This document shows, piece by piece, positions 34,099 to 42,538 of a stretch of DNA of 64,000 nt. The notes below the pieces were generated by a model. That model saw only the letters and a program-made list of their open reading frames with translations. It did not search any database and was not told the DNA's origin. Source of the stretch: Niabella sp. (GTDB taxonomy: Bacteria; Bacteroidota; Bacteroidia; Chitinophagales; Chitinophagaceae); NCBI RefSeq assembly GCF_030150205.1, contig NZ_JASLGT010000018.1, forward strand, positions 1 to 64,000, given 5' to 3'. Position numbers and translations under genes: made by a program. The stretch's first letter is position 1. The number at the start of each line of letters is the position of its first letter.

Positions 34099-35828
34099 AA
34101 ACCGGCAACTGCTTTTGCAAGCCGCGCGTATCCCTCTTCATTGGGATGCAGTCCATCAGTAAACAACGCTTCATTAATTTTTCCGGAGGGCAGCAGCAGC
34201 AGTTTCCCGGGATCAGCAAATACAAACCGGCCTTTTTTAGCAACTGCCGCTAATTGTTTATTCAGGGATGCAATCCGTACTTCCGTATTTCTCCTGGGAA
34301 AAATACCTACAAGCTTTATGTTGGCCGTTGGTTGCCGTTGCCGGATCTGCTGCAGTAAAAAAGCCAGGCCGCTTACGATATCGGCATCCGTGTTGCCCCC
34401 GATATTATTGGTACCGATCATCAGTACAATGTTCTTTGCGGCAAATCCATCCAGTTCTCCATGATACACCCGCCACAGCACATTTTCAATACGGTCCCAG
34501 CCAAACCCCATATTTTGAAAATTGCCCAGGTATTGGTTCCAGCTTTTTTCGCCTCTTGCTACATGTGCTTTGGGTTCACCGGCCCAGTAATGGGTAATGG
34601 AATTACCGATGATTACGTTTACCGGCGGGCGTTCCTGGATTAGCTCAAGCTCCTGTACATGTCTTTTTTTCCACTCGTATCCACCGGCCTCCCTGCGTTG
34701 GCTTACCGGCCTTGTGGTACCGGTTTTTCCTTCGGGCATTTTCAGCAGGGCGCGCAGCACCGGTTCATAGGCATCTGCATAGGCCTGCATGCCCAGGTCG
34801 TTCGGATGCACATAGTCTACGGTGCCATCCACCGGGAACCGGATGGAATCCCGTGTAAGATAGTAGAGGTCCCGGATGCCCTGCTTCTTTAGTTCGGTAT
34901 AGGCCTTCCATTGCGTGGCATTCAGCTGTTGCCATACCGCGGCCCGTGTAGAGTCGGTTTGATCATTAAAATACCCGATATGATCTGTAAGCAGGATGGG
35001 CGCTTTATGATTTTTACGGATGGCTTTTACGCCATAAAGCACCCGGTTATACACTTCATCCTGCGAAAGTGCGCCCATATTGGGGAGGCAGTCAAATACA
35101 TAGGCCGCGGCATCCTGCTCATTGATCAGGTCCACTACGGCTTTTTCAAACGGACCGTTCCCGGAGAAGGCCAGGTTGATCACCGGGTAATCGAGCTTGC
35201 GCGATAAAATATTCGTCCAGCCCATTGCCGGCCGGGATGCACATCCGCCCTGGGCGATCGAGGTTCCGTAAACAATCACCGGTTTTTCTTTTAGTACCGG
35301 GATGAATTCGAAATAAGCATTTTCGGGTACGCCTATTTCCATCCATTTTACACTGTTATAAAGGGGCAGGAACAAGCGGTATTCAAATCCCTTTTTATGA
35401 TAGCGGCTGGCAAAAAGATGCTGATACTGGTAGCGGATCGTATCCGAAAAATCATAGGAGCCCCAGGCCCGTTTCCAGTTGCCGTCCTCATCAATGGCAT
35501 ACAGATCAACTCCGGAAACACCCGTGGCGGGCATATGGTTCATGGCAAATGCGCCGGCCACACTATAGCGGATGGTAATTTCAGGCGCATTGGTATAGAA
35601 ATGGATACTGAGACCGGCCGCGTTTTTTGAAAGGTTCCAAACGGCCTTACGTACCGCCGTTTCAGCCCGTTGCGGCAAGCGGGTAAAGGAACGGCCGATC
35701 TCATCCGTCCATCCCTGGTTTTGAATTACGGGTGCTGTTGCGGTTAACGGGTTATACCATTTTGTTTGGGCAATGGTAGCAAGGCTTAGTAAGGCGAGCA
35801 GGCAAGTCGTGATTAAGCGTGCGATCAT
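34095..35828 (-). CDS. Secreted protein with two SGNH-hydrolase domains
   Basis: A 577-residue exported protein (signal peptide ending TIAQ). A beta-sandwich-like N-terminal region (about 25-175) leads to a first SGNH/GDSL esterase domain with nucleophile Ser190 (YGTSIAQGG), LPNM near 250 and DYVHPND (Asp338, His341). A second complete SGNH domain follows: Ser410 (IIGNSITHYW), IGTNN at 471-475 and DGLHPNEEG (Asp558, His561). Both sets of catalytic residues are present, so both domains may be active. Likely substrates are acetylated or feruloylated glycans. The 3' end overlaps rimM by 4 bases. Confidence 0.88.
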   Translation of the reverse strand: MIARLITTCLLALLSLATIAQTKWYNPLTATAPVIQNQGWTDEIGRSFTRLPQRAETAVRKAVWNLSKNAAGLSIHFYTNAPEITIRYSVAGAFAMNHMPATGVSGVDLYAIDEDGNWKRAWGSYDFSDTIRYQYQHLFASRYHKKGFEYRLFLPLYNSVKWMEIGVPENAYFEFIPVLKEKPVIVYGTSIAQGGCASRPAMGWTNILSRKLDYPVINLAFSGNGPFEKAVVDLINEQDAAAYVFDCLPNMGALSQDEVYNRVLYGVKAIRKNHKAPILLTDHIGYFNDQTDSTRAAVWQQLNATQWKAYTELKKQGIRDLYYLTRDSIRFPVDGTVDYVHPNDLGMQAYADAYEPVLRALLKMPEGKTGTTRPVSQRREAGGYEWKKRHVQELELIQERPPVNVIIGNSITHYWAGEPKAHVARGEKSWNQYLGNFQNMGFGWDRIENVLWRVYHGELDGFAAKNIVLMIGTNNIGGNTDADIVSGLAFLLQQIRQRQPTANIKLVGIFPRRNTEVRIASLNKQLAAVAKKGRFVFADPGKLLLLPSGKINEALFTDGLHPNEEGYARLAKAVAGF

Positions 35829-36033
35829 TTATTGATTTTTTAAATTAGAACCGGATGTCTGAAAAGGATGCATCGTTATGGAGGTCAATCCGGCATCTAA
35901 AATAATGTATTATAATCAAAAGAGCGTAATCGCCGGCTGGCCGGTTAGGAGAATGGGCCCATATACAACAAGGGCCATGCGTATTCTGCACAGCCCTTAT
36001 TTGCAATTGCACCAACCGGTGCCAAAGCCGTTG

Positions 36034-36930
36034 CTATTTTTTCAGAACCACCGTGGGTAATTTCACTTCTTTACCCGGTGTTACCACCACATTGTTGATC
36101 GTCGTGTCTTTGTATCCGTTTGTAGACTGGTACCACACCTTGTACGTACCGGCTTTGAGACCCCGGATCTTAAATGATCCTTCCCGTTTATCGGGCAATG
36201 CGGTGGCCGTATCGGTACCATTAATGGCTTTAACAAGGGCTGCCGCATCCGCAGGCAGTACCTTGCCTTCAATTTTTCCGGACTTCCGGTCGCAGAACGC
36301 TTTTAATACCGGCAACAGGTAATATTTGCCATTTCTTTCGATGATGGACCGGCCCAGGTCAAAGTCGATCCAGACTTTTACTCCGGAGATCTTCTGGTTG
36401 TCGTCATCCTCATCACGGTCTTCTTTACGGAGTTTTATATATACATAGTTCTTTTTGTTGGCATCATTAACGAGGGTAAGCGGATACTTTGTGCCTCCGT
36501 TCATCAGGTAGCTGCCATCACCCAATTGAATGCGGATCTTCCGCACCGTACCATTTACATTCGCCTGTGCCACCAGCGAATCCAGTCCGTTCCTTAATTT
36601 TAAAACATCATATAACCCGGGGACAACATTTAAATTCGTCCATTTTCCATATTGATCATGATCGTTCACCCGCTTATCATAGTCATTATGATCGTCATCC
36701 TGGTCTCCGTAGTGGTCGTCGTTTTTATGGGTGCTGGAGTCGATTTTTGCTTCAATGGAAACAATATCAATGAATACAGCGTCATAATTTACGGGAGCGT
36801 CCGTCAGGTAAACAGAGAATGTGTTGGGGCCGGTTGCCTGGTTACCGGTTTGAGAATCGTTTTTATTGCAGGAAATCATCAGAAAACTGCCTAAACCCAC
36901 AAGGGCGGCAGTTAAAAAAGTTTGCTTCAT
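36034..36930 (-). CDS. DUF4382 lipoprotein with Asp/His-rich insert
   Basis: A 298-residue protein with a lipoprotein signal (LGSFLMISC, Cys21). The DUF4382 domain (FSVYLTDAPVNYDAVFIDIV, IQLGDGSYLMNGG) is interrupted near residues 66-95 by an Asp/His-rich stretch that could bind metal ions. The C-terminal 85 residues form a carboxypeptidase-regulatory-like beta-sandwich (LKAGTYKVWYQSTNG). A frame open to 37089 would add 53 residues, but those read through a repeat array upstream, so the ATG at 36930 is chosen. The function is unknown. Confidence 0.8.
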   Translation of the reverse strand: MKQTFLTAALVGLGSFLMISCNKNDSQTGNQATGPNTFSVYLTDAPVNYDAVFIDIVSIEAKIDSSTHKNDDHYGDQDDDHNDYDKRVNDHDQYGKWTNLNVVPGLYDVLKLRNGLDSLVAQANVNGTVRKIRIQLGDGSYLMNGGTKYPLTLVNDANKKNYVYIKLRKEDRDEDDDNQKISGVKVWIDFDLGRSIIERNGKYYLLPVLKAFCDRKSGKIEGKVLPADAAALVKAINGTDTATALPDKREGSFKIRGLKAGTYKVWYQSTNGYKDTTINNVVVTPGKEVKLPTVVLKK

Positions 36931-37031
36931 AACACAGATTTTATAGATGGGTTTAAACCTTAAACCGAAGTTGGGCGGGTAAGATGAAGATTTAATGAAG
37001 CGCAGGTAAACGGATCCGCATTGAAGCGGCG

Positions 37032-37091
37032 AAGTTGTGTACAAAAGATTTGTGTACAAGAATTTTGTACACAAAAAAGCTGTACACAAAA
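37032..37091. repeat. Four-copy 15-bp array of TTGTGTACAA / TTGTACACAA sites
   Basis: TTGTGTACAA occurs at 37035-37044 and 37050-37059; its reverse complement TTGTACACAA occurs at 37065-37074, and CTGTACACAA at 37080-37089. The copies start exactly 15 bases apart, and the two halves are inverted, giving a 55-bp imperfect palindrome centred near 37062. It lies 105-160 bases upstream of the DUF4382 gene. It is upstream of a consensus -7 box (37188-37195) for the DinB-fold gene. It looks like an operator array. Confidence 0.75.
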
Positions 37092-37187
37092 AAGGAACGA
37101 ACCGATTTGGTTACAAAATCACAGCCGCAAAAAAAACTGTAAACAAGGTCAGATCCTGCCGGCTCTTATCCGGGATAGACAGGTTTT

Positions 37188-37195
37188 TATATTTG
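37188..37195 (+). promoter_or_regulatory. -7 box TATATTTG upstream of the DinB-fold gene
   Basis: A consensus -7 element on the plus strand, 157 bases before the ATG at 37352. The region between also holds TTGTTTATACAA (37230-37241) and the palindrome TCCCGCCGGCGGGA (37281-37294). Confidence 0.35.
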
Positions 37196-37351
37196 AATCT
37201 CAAAAAAATCCAAAAAATGGTCTGAAAGCTTGTTTATACAACCTGTTAAAATAGTTGTGTTATATTTTTTATAGCGCCCTTCCCGCCGGCGGGAGTGAAG
37301 AAATGGAGTATCTTGTAGCTGATTTTTTAACGCCCATCTAAAATAAGCACT

Positions 37352-37819
37352 ATGAAGAAAACAGATTTGATTGCACAGCATCTGACAGATGTGCATCTGG
37401 GAAACAACTGGACCAGCGTGGCCATTGCCGATACGATCCATGACATTGACTGGAAGGAAGCATTTGCGCCGGTGCCTTTTTCAGTCAATACCATCGCGTC
37501 GTTGCTAAACCATATTGCCTACTGGAATGGGATTGTTGCTGAGCGGGGCAGGGGATTAATGCCGGTTATTGCGGTGCACAATGGATTTGATGTACCGGAA
37601 GCCGCTCCGGAGCATTGGGAAACGTTGAAAACGGCACTGTTCCGGTCGGCGCAGGACCTGGCAGCCGTGATCCGTGGTTTTGACGAAGAAAAACTGGACG
37701 CCCCGGTGCTGCCGGAACATTCCAGCGCCTATAAAAACTTCCAGGGACAGGTGGAGCATGCCCATTACCACCTGGGGCAGATCGTGATGATCAAAAAATA
37801 CCTCCGGTCGGTTGATTAA
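37352..37819 (+). CDS. DinB/YfiT-fold metal-binding protein
   Basis: A 155-residue four-helix-bundle protein of the DinB-like superfamily (not polymerase IV). The metal-binding histidines of the family are visible in LLNHIAYWN near residue 52 and in HAHYHLGQIVM near 137-143. Members include DNA-damage-induced proteins and thiol-dependent transferases. The reaction is unknown. The last 4 bases overlap the convergent lipoprotein gene. Confidence 0.85.
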   Translation: MKKTDLIAQHLTDVHLGNNWTSVAIADTIHDIDWKEAFAPVPFSVNTIASLLNHIAYWNGIVAERGRGLMPVIAVHNGFDVPEAAPEHWETLKTALFRSAQDLAAVIRGFDEEKLDAPVLPEHSSAYKNFQGQVEHAHYHLGQIVMIKKYLRSVD

Positions 37820-38151
37820 AGATTCCTGCAGGTAGCCAGGATCTTTGTATCGGTTACTTCCGCCCAATTCGCCACCCGTACGGTATCGCCTTTGCAGGTA
37901 AAACCATATTGTGGCGGAGCGATATCGCAGTTTACACAGCTGATGCTGGTATAATACAGTACCGTGTCTTTGTAAATGCCTTTTCCCAAATAATGTTTGA
38001 ATTCGGGGCTGCAGCTGGATAGGGGCATCCATTCTTTTTGGGCTTTTGCAATCCAGAATTCATCGCAGTTTTTACTGCTGATGCTGCTTTTATGACAGGC
38101 AAGCAACGTTATTACAGCTGTTAGTAACGTGATTGGTTTGAGTATTTTCAT
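37816..38151 (-). CDS. Small cysteine-rich hypothetical lipoprotein
   Basis: A 111-residue protein with lipobox LLAC (Cys19). The mature part has six further Cys (KNCDEFW, SSCSPEF, SCVNCD, FTCKGD, ATCRNL), which probably form disulfides. No family is recognised. The ATG at 38151 gives a normal lipoprotein signal. A longer frame from 38199 is unlikely. Confidence 0.6.
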   Translation of the reverse strand: MKILKPITLLTAVITLLACHKSSISSKNCDEFWIAKAQKEWMPLSSCSPEFKHYLGKGIYKDTVLYYTSISCVNCDIAPPQYGFTCKGDTVRVANWAEVTDTKILATCRNL

Positions 38152-38245
38152 TTGACGATCATTTGTATAGATATAAGTTGTAACGCGATAGAGGGGCAAA
38201 ATGCAACATCCGGTAAATAAATCTTCAGGTATAGCATCCGGTTTT

Positions 38246-38253
38246 TAACTTTG
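38246..38253 (+). promoter_or_regulatory. -7 box TAACTTTG of dinB
   Basis: A consensus -7 element ending 5 bases before the GTG start, so the mRNA would be nearly leaderless. A clear -33 element is not visible. Confidence 0.45.
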
Positions 38254-38258
38254 GAGAG

Positions 38259-39431
38259 GTGGCAGACCCGAAATCTTATATCGTTCATTTTGACCTGGAT
38301 TCCTTTTTTGTGGCGGTAGAAATCCTGTTAGATCCTGCATTGAAAGGGAAACCGGTGATCGTAGGCGGCTCAGCAACCCGGGGCGTTGTATCTACCTGCA
38401 GCTATGAGGCCCGTAAATACGGAGTGCATTCCGCAATGCCCATGCAGCGTGCTATGCGGCTTTGTCCGCAGGCCATCGTATTGCGGGGTAACTATGAAAA
38501 ATACAGCTACTATTCAAAACTGGTAACAGAAATCATTGCATCAAAAGTGCCGTTGTATCAAAAAGCTTCGATTGATGAGTTTTACTGCGATCTTACCGGT
38601 ATGGACCGGTTCTTTGGGGTAAGCCGGTATACACGCCAGCTGCGGGAATACATCATTAAGGAAACCAATCTGCCCATTTCCTGCGGATTGTCTTCTGCAA
38701 AATTTATCAGTAAAATGGCCACCAATGAAGCCAAGCCCAATGGCTTTTTAGAGGTGCCGCACGGGAAGGAAAAGGATTTTTTGTGGCCCCTGGGTATTGA
38801 AAAAATCAACGGTGTGGGCAAACAAACAGAGCAGCGGCTGCGGAAACTGGGGCTGCATACGATTAAAGATATTGCGCTTACACCCAAAGATTTGTTAATA
38901 AGTCAGCTGGGCAAATGGGGCGAAGATCTCTGGCGTAAGTCCCAGGGCATCGGTAGCGGGGAGGTGGAAGGCCGCTGGGATCAGAAAAGTATGAGCCATG
39001 AAACTACTTTTCATGAAAACCAAACGGATGTAGATTTCCTGTATAAAAAACTCATTGCACTTACGGAACGGAATGCGTATGATCTGCGGCAGGACAATAA
39101 ACTAACAGGGTGTATCACTGTAAAAATCCGCTACAGCGATTTTGAAACCACCAACAGGCAGGAATCGATGGCTTACACAGCGCTGGATGATGAACTGATT
39201 CAAAAAGCAAAGGCGATCTTTGACAAATTTTACCAGAAAGGACGCCCGGTGCGCCTTATTGGCGTGCGTTTTAGCCAGCTGGCGGATGATGGCATGCAGA
39301 TGAACTTATTCAACCGCCAGGATGAAAAAATGAACTTATACAAAGCCGTGGATGCCATTAAGAACCGCTTTGGAAAAGAAGCGGTTTCCAAAGCCGTTAC
39401 CCGGAAAACGCCATCAACCGGTAAAAAATGA
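38259..39431 (+). CDS. dinB: DNA polymerase IV (Y-family translesion polymerase)
   Basis: A 390-residue error-prone polymerase. Catalytic motifs: FDLDSFFVAVE at residues 11-21 (Asp12), the SIDEFYCDLT motif near 104-113 with its Asp-Glu pair, helix-hairpin-helix INGVGKQTEQRLRKLGL, and a little-finger domain to the C-terminus (QLADDGMQMNLF). The start is GTG 38259; no other in-frame start exists before the conserved residues. No LexA-type box is recognised. Confidence 0.94.
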   Translation: MADPKSYIVHFDLDSFFVAVEILLDPALKGKPVIVGGSATRGVVSTCSYEARKYGVHSAMPMQRAMRLCPQAIVLRGNYEKYSYYSKLVTEIIASKVPLYQKASIDEFYCDLTGMDRFFGVSRYTRQLREYIIKETNLPISCGLSSAKFISKMATNEAKPNGFLEVPHGKEKDFLWPLGIEKINGVGKQTEQRLRKLGLHTIKDIALTPKDLLISQLGKWGEDLWRKSQGIGSGEVEGRWDQKSMSHETTFHENQTDVDFLYKKLIALTERNAYDLRQDNKLTGCITVKIRYSDFETTNRQESMAYTALDDELIQKAKAIFDKFYQKGRPVRLIGVRFSQLADDGMQMNLFNRQDEKMNLYKAVDAIKNRFGKEAVSKAVTRKTPSTGKK

Positions 39432-39471
39432 TTTTCTTTTGACGATTCTTTTCCTTTTAACAGCTTTACCC

Positions 39472-39479
39472 TATATTTG
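39472..39479 (+). promoter_or_regulatory. -7 box TATATTTG of the SRP RNA gene
   Basis: A consensus -7 element. The transcript would start about 4 bases later, exactly where the RNA's terminal helix begins. Confidence 0.6.
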
Positions 39480-39483
39480 CGCC

Positions 39484-39584
39484 CGGCAGGTCTCATACGA
39501 CCAGCTCCTACTGAATCTCCCCAGGGTCGGAAGACAGCAAGGATAGGTGGTTGTAGCGGTGCGATGTGAGTAGCCTGCCTTTTT
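39484..39584 (+). ncRNA. ffs: Signal recognition particle RNA (4.5S type)
   Basis: About 100 bases. The ends GGCAGG (39485-39490) and CCTGCC (39574-39579) pair. The centre contains the conserved SRP apical hairpin, CAGGGTCGGAAGACAGCAAGG-like, with the GGAA tetraloop and the AGCA bulge (about 39532-39543). A T-run at 39580-39587 ends transcription. The RNA binds Ffh (SRP54) and targets nascent membrane proteins. Confidence 0.88.
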
Positions 39585-39709
39585 TTTCTCTCCTTAATTT
39601 ACCTAATTTTACAACTGGTTTTTGATTTGATTTCAATTAATAGGATTGAAGTCATACAGCTGTTACAAATCGTAAAGCGTATTTATTTTTTAATATAAAA
39701 TCAGTTGTA

Positions 39710-40363
39710 ATGAAATTTTTTATTGATACAGCCAATCTCGACCAGATCAGGGAGGCCAATGAACTGGGAATCCTGGACGGAGTAACGACCAATCCCTCCC
39801 TGATGGCAAAAGAGGGAATCAAAGGGCATGATGCCATCATGAAGCACTATAAGGATATCTGCGAAATGGTGGATGGCGATATTAGTGCAGAAGTGGTAAG
39901 CACCGAATTTAATGACATTGTTGAAGAAGGAAAGAAACTGGCTGCAATTCACCCGAATATTGTTGTAAAAGTACCCATGATCAAAGATGGCGTAAAAGCG
40001 ATCAAATGGTTCACCGATAATGGTATTAAAACCAATTGTACGCTGGTATTTAATGCGGGGCAGGCGATTTTATGTGCCAAGGCTGGTGCAAAATATGTAT
40101 CTCCGTTCGTGGGCCGCATCGACGACAGTGGCTGGGATGGTGTGCAGCTGGTAGAGCAGATCGTGCACATTTATAATATCCAGGGCTTTAAAACACAGGT
40201 ACTGGCCGCTTCTATGCGTAGTGCCAATCATATTATCCGTTGTGCAGAAGTGGGCGCCCATGTGGTTACCAGTCCGCTGGATGCTATTCTGGGATTACTA
40301 AAGCATCCGCTTACAGACAGTGGGTTGGCTAAATTTTTAGATGATGCCAAGAAGCTTCAATAA
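39710..40363 (+). CDS. fsa: Fructose-6-phosphate aldolase (transaldolase family, short form)
   Basis: A 217-residue TIM-barrel enzyme. The N-terminus MKFFIDTANLDQIREANELG is the family signature, with TTNPSLMAKEG next. The Schiff-base lysine is Lys87 in NIVVKVPM. TNCTLVFNAGQAILCAKAGA and YVSPFVGRIDDSGWDG follow. The short transaldolases either cleave fructose-6-phosphate to dihydroxyacetone and glyceraldehyde-3-phosphate or act as transaldolases; sequence alone does not separate these reliably. Confidence 0.9.
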   Translation: MKFFIDTANLDQIREANELGILDGVTTNPSLMAKEGIKGHDAIMKHYKDICEMVDGDISAEVVSTEFNDIVEEGKKLAAIHPNIVVKVPMIKDGVKAIKWFTDNGIKTNCTLVFNAGQAILCAKAGAKYVSPFVGRIDDSGWDGVQLVEQIVHIYNIQGFKTQVLAASMRSANHIIRCAEVGAHVVTSPLDAILGLLKHPLTDSGLAKFLDDAKKLQ

Positions 40364-40387
40364 ATTCGCGGAAAATAATATGCGCAA

Positions 40388-41623
40388 TTGAATACAGCTT
40401 CCTTTATTGCCCACCGGATTGCCTTTAATAAGCAGCGTTCTTTTTCACGGTTTATTATCAGATTGTCCATTGTCGCTACGGCGATCAGTGTGGCGGTAAT
40501 GATTATTACACTGGCATTCGCCAACGGCTTTCAGCAAAAGGTAAGCGAAAAAGTATTTAGTTTTTGGGGCCATATCCGTATCCAGGAGATGGCCCCTTAT
40601 CAATATGTGGTATCTGAAGAAATACCCATTAATGCCAACCCGGCGCTGGTTGCCCGGATAAAGAAAAATCCGCAGGTACGCACGGTACAACCCTTTGCCA
40701 CCCGTTATGCCATCATCAAAACCAAGGACGACCTGGAAGGCGTACTGGTAAAAGGGGTTGACAGTACCTATGATTTCGGTAACCTGCAATCCTTTATGCA
40801 ACGCGGGCGCCCTCCCCGCTTTGTAGATACTACCTATACCCGGGAGATCATGATATCCGAGTATACGGCGAAGCAAATGAAGCTGGATACCGGCAGCCGG
40901 GTGCTGATTTATTTTATCCGTCCGGATAATTCCCTGCGGCCGGACCGTTTGACCATCACCGGTATTTATAAAACCGGGATTGAAGAATATGATAAAACAT
41001 TTGCCATTGGGGATATCAAGCTGATCCGCAGGCTGAATGACTGGGAGCCGGACCAGATCGGCGGGTATGAGATCTTTTTAAAGGATTATAAGAAGATCGG
41101 CGCGGTAACCGATGAGTTAACCGCCCTGCCCCAGATGCCTGAAGAGTGGGATGCCCAGGATATCAAGAATTTTGCACCCAATATTTTCGATTGGCTGAAT
41201 ATGCAGGATGTAACCCGCAACCTGCTCATCGCAATCATGATCGTTGTGGCGGTGATCAACCTGGTTACCTGCCTCATCATCCTGGTGCTGGAACGGATGC
41301 GCATGATCGGCGTGCTAAAGGCGGTTGGTGCTACGGACTGGACGGTTCAAAAGATCTTCCTGCAGCACAGCCTGCTGATTACCATCACCGGCATCCTTGC
41401 CGGAGCAGCAGGGGCCCTGGGCTTATTGTATTTGCAGGTAAAGACCGGCTTTATCAAATTGGATGAAAGCGCTTATTATCTTAGTGAGGCGGCCGTTAAG
41501 ATCTCCTTTTGGGAAGTGCTGGCCATCTGCTTTGGAACATTCCTCGTATGCCTGTTGGTACTGATGATTCCCACCTATATCGTAAAAAAAGTACAGGTGG
41601 TAAAAGCCATTCATTTCAGATAG
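40388..41623 (+). CDS. LolC/LolE-FtsX-type ABC transporter permease
   Basis: A 411-residue inner-membrane protein. One helix is at the N-terminus (about 22-46: LSIVATAISVAVMIITLAFA), then a large periplasmic domain, then three C-terminal helices (from about residue 280). This is the MacB/FtsX layout, and the N-terminal FIAHRIAFNKQRSFSRFI is typical of the LolCE branch, which extracts lipoproteins from the inner membrane with LolD. No ATPase gene is adjacent. The start codon is TTG, with a 24-base gap from fsa. Confidence 0.85.
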   Translation: MNTASFIAHRIAFNKQRSFSRFIIRLSIVATAISVAVMIITLAFANGFQQKVSEKVFSFWGHIRIQEMAPYQYVVSEEIPINANPALVARIKKNPQVRTVQPFATRYAIIKTKDDLEGVLVKGVDSTYDFGNLQSFMQRGRPPRFVDTTYTREIMISEYTAKQMKLDTGSRVLIYFIRPDNSLRPDRLTITGIYKTGIEEYDKTFAIGDIKLIRRLNDWEPDQIGGYEIFLKDYKKIGAVTDELTALPQMPEEWDAQDIKNFAPNIFDWLNMQDVTRNLLIAIMIVVAVINLVTCLIILVLERMRMIGVLKAVGATDWTVQKIFLQHSLLITITGILAGAAGALGLLYLQVKTGFIKLDESAYYLSEAAVKISFWEVLAICFGTFLVCLLVLMIPTYIVKKVQVVKAIHFR

Positions 41624-41773
41624 GATCAGGTTGAGGTTAAAAGCTCAAGGTTTGGGGTTTAAAGTTGACGTTAGATGCAACGATCATCGAGCAGTAACGG
41701 TAGCTTCATTTTCAAATCTTCAAATTCCCACATTCTCACATTCTATTCTGCATTATGGCCTGACGTCTGATCA
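41624..41773. repeat. Low-complexity phrase repeats
   Basis: Phrases such as GTTTAAAGTTGACG, TTTTCAAATCTTCAAATTCCC and ACATTCTCACATTCT. No gene seen. Confidence 0.45.
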
Positions 41774-42511
41774 CTACCTCAGATGCGATAACAAAATACC
41801 CGTAGCAACCGCCGCATTCAACGACTCCGCGGCGCCGATCCGCTCGATGGTGATCTTATGTGTAAGGTGGGCCGCTGTTTCGGGGCGGATGCCTTTTGAT
41901 TCATTCCCGATGATCAGAATTCCCCTGCCGGGCGCTTGCTCTTTACTCAGGGGTTGCCCGTTTAACACCGCTCCATAAACTGCAACATTGTTTTGGCCGG
42001 CCAGCCAACCGGGAAGGTCTGCATATATAACCGGCATGCGAAACAGGCTGCCCATGGTAGACTGCACTACCTTACTATTGTATACATCGGCACAATCCGG
42101 ACTGCAAACAATACCCGGTACCCCAAACCAGTCGGCTGTACGGATAATCGTTCCGAGGTTTCCGGGGTCCTGTATTCCATCAAGTGCCAGTACCAGGCCG
42201 GACGCATTCTGCCAACCGAGATTTTCGTGGTCCTTTTTTTCAATAAGCGCCACCGCTTCGTTCGGTGTTTTAAGCTGGGAGATCTTCTCCAGTTCGAAGT
42301 CCGCAACCGGTATCATTGCTACTTCCGGGTGCACCGGCTGGTGCTGTTGTACCCATTCCGCCAGCCCCCATACCTTTTTAACAGTTGTGCCGGGTGCATT
42401 CAGCGCCTCATCTACTATTTTTGGTCCCTCTGCCAGGTAACAGTTTTCTGTGTCCCTGAATTTTTTTTGGAACAAACTTTGAATATATTTGATTTCAGAT
42501 TTACTAAGCAT
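41774..42511 (-). CDS. TrmH/SpoU-family RNA 2'-O-methyltransferase
   Basis: A 245-residue SPOUT methyltransferase with an N-terminal substrate-binding region (LSKSEIKYIQSLFQKKFRDT) and the three SpoU motifs: GIQDPGNLGTIIRTADWFG, ILIIGNESKGIRPE and AESLNAAVATGIL. It methylates a ribose in tRNA or rRNA; the target (possibly rRNA, as for RlmB) is unclear. The ATG at 42511 is chosen. The start is only 27 bases from the divergent BamA-like gene, so each promoter lies inside the other's coding region. Confidence 0.9.
   Translation of the reverse strand: MLSKSEIKYIQSLFQKKFRDTENCYLAEGPKIVDEALNAPGTTVKKVWGLAEWVQQHQPVHPEVAMIPVADFELEKISQLKTPNEAVALIEKKDHENLGWQNASGLVLALDGIQDPGNLGTIIRTADWFGVPGIVCSPDCADVYNSKVVQSTMGSLFRMPVIYADLPGWLAGQNNVAVYGAVLNGQPLSKEQAPGRGILIIGNESKGIRPETAAHLTHKITIERIGAAESLNAAVATGILLSHLR
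42484..42491 (+). promoter_or_regulatory. -7 box TATATTTG of the BamA-like gene
   Basis: A consensus -7 element on the plus strand, inside the 5' end of the divergent methyltransferase gene. The expected start is near 42495, about 44 bases before the likely CTG start at 42539. Confidence 0.5.
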
Positions 42512-42538
42512 CTTATTGAACATTTAAACCATATAACC

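Noticed and set aside
36931..37089. N-terminal extension of the DUF4382 protein
   Set aside because: The extension reads through the 15-bp repeat array and places the lipoprotein signal 53 residues inside, which is not plausible.
41993..42538. Long 5' extension of the BamA-like frame
   Set aside because: It is antisense to the SpoU methyltransferase gene and upstream of the promoter.
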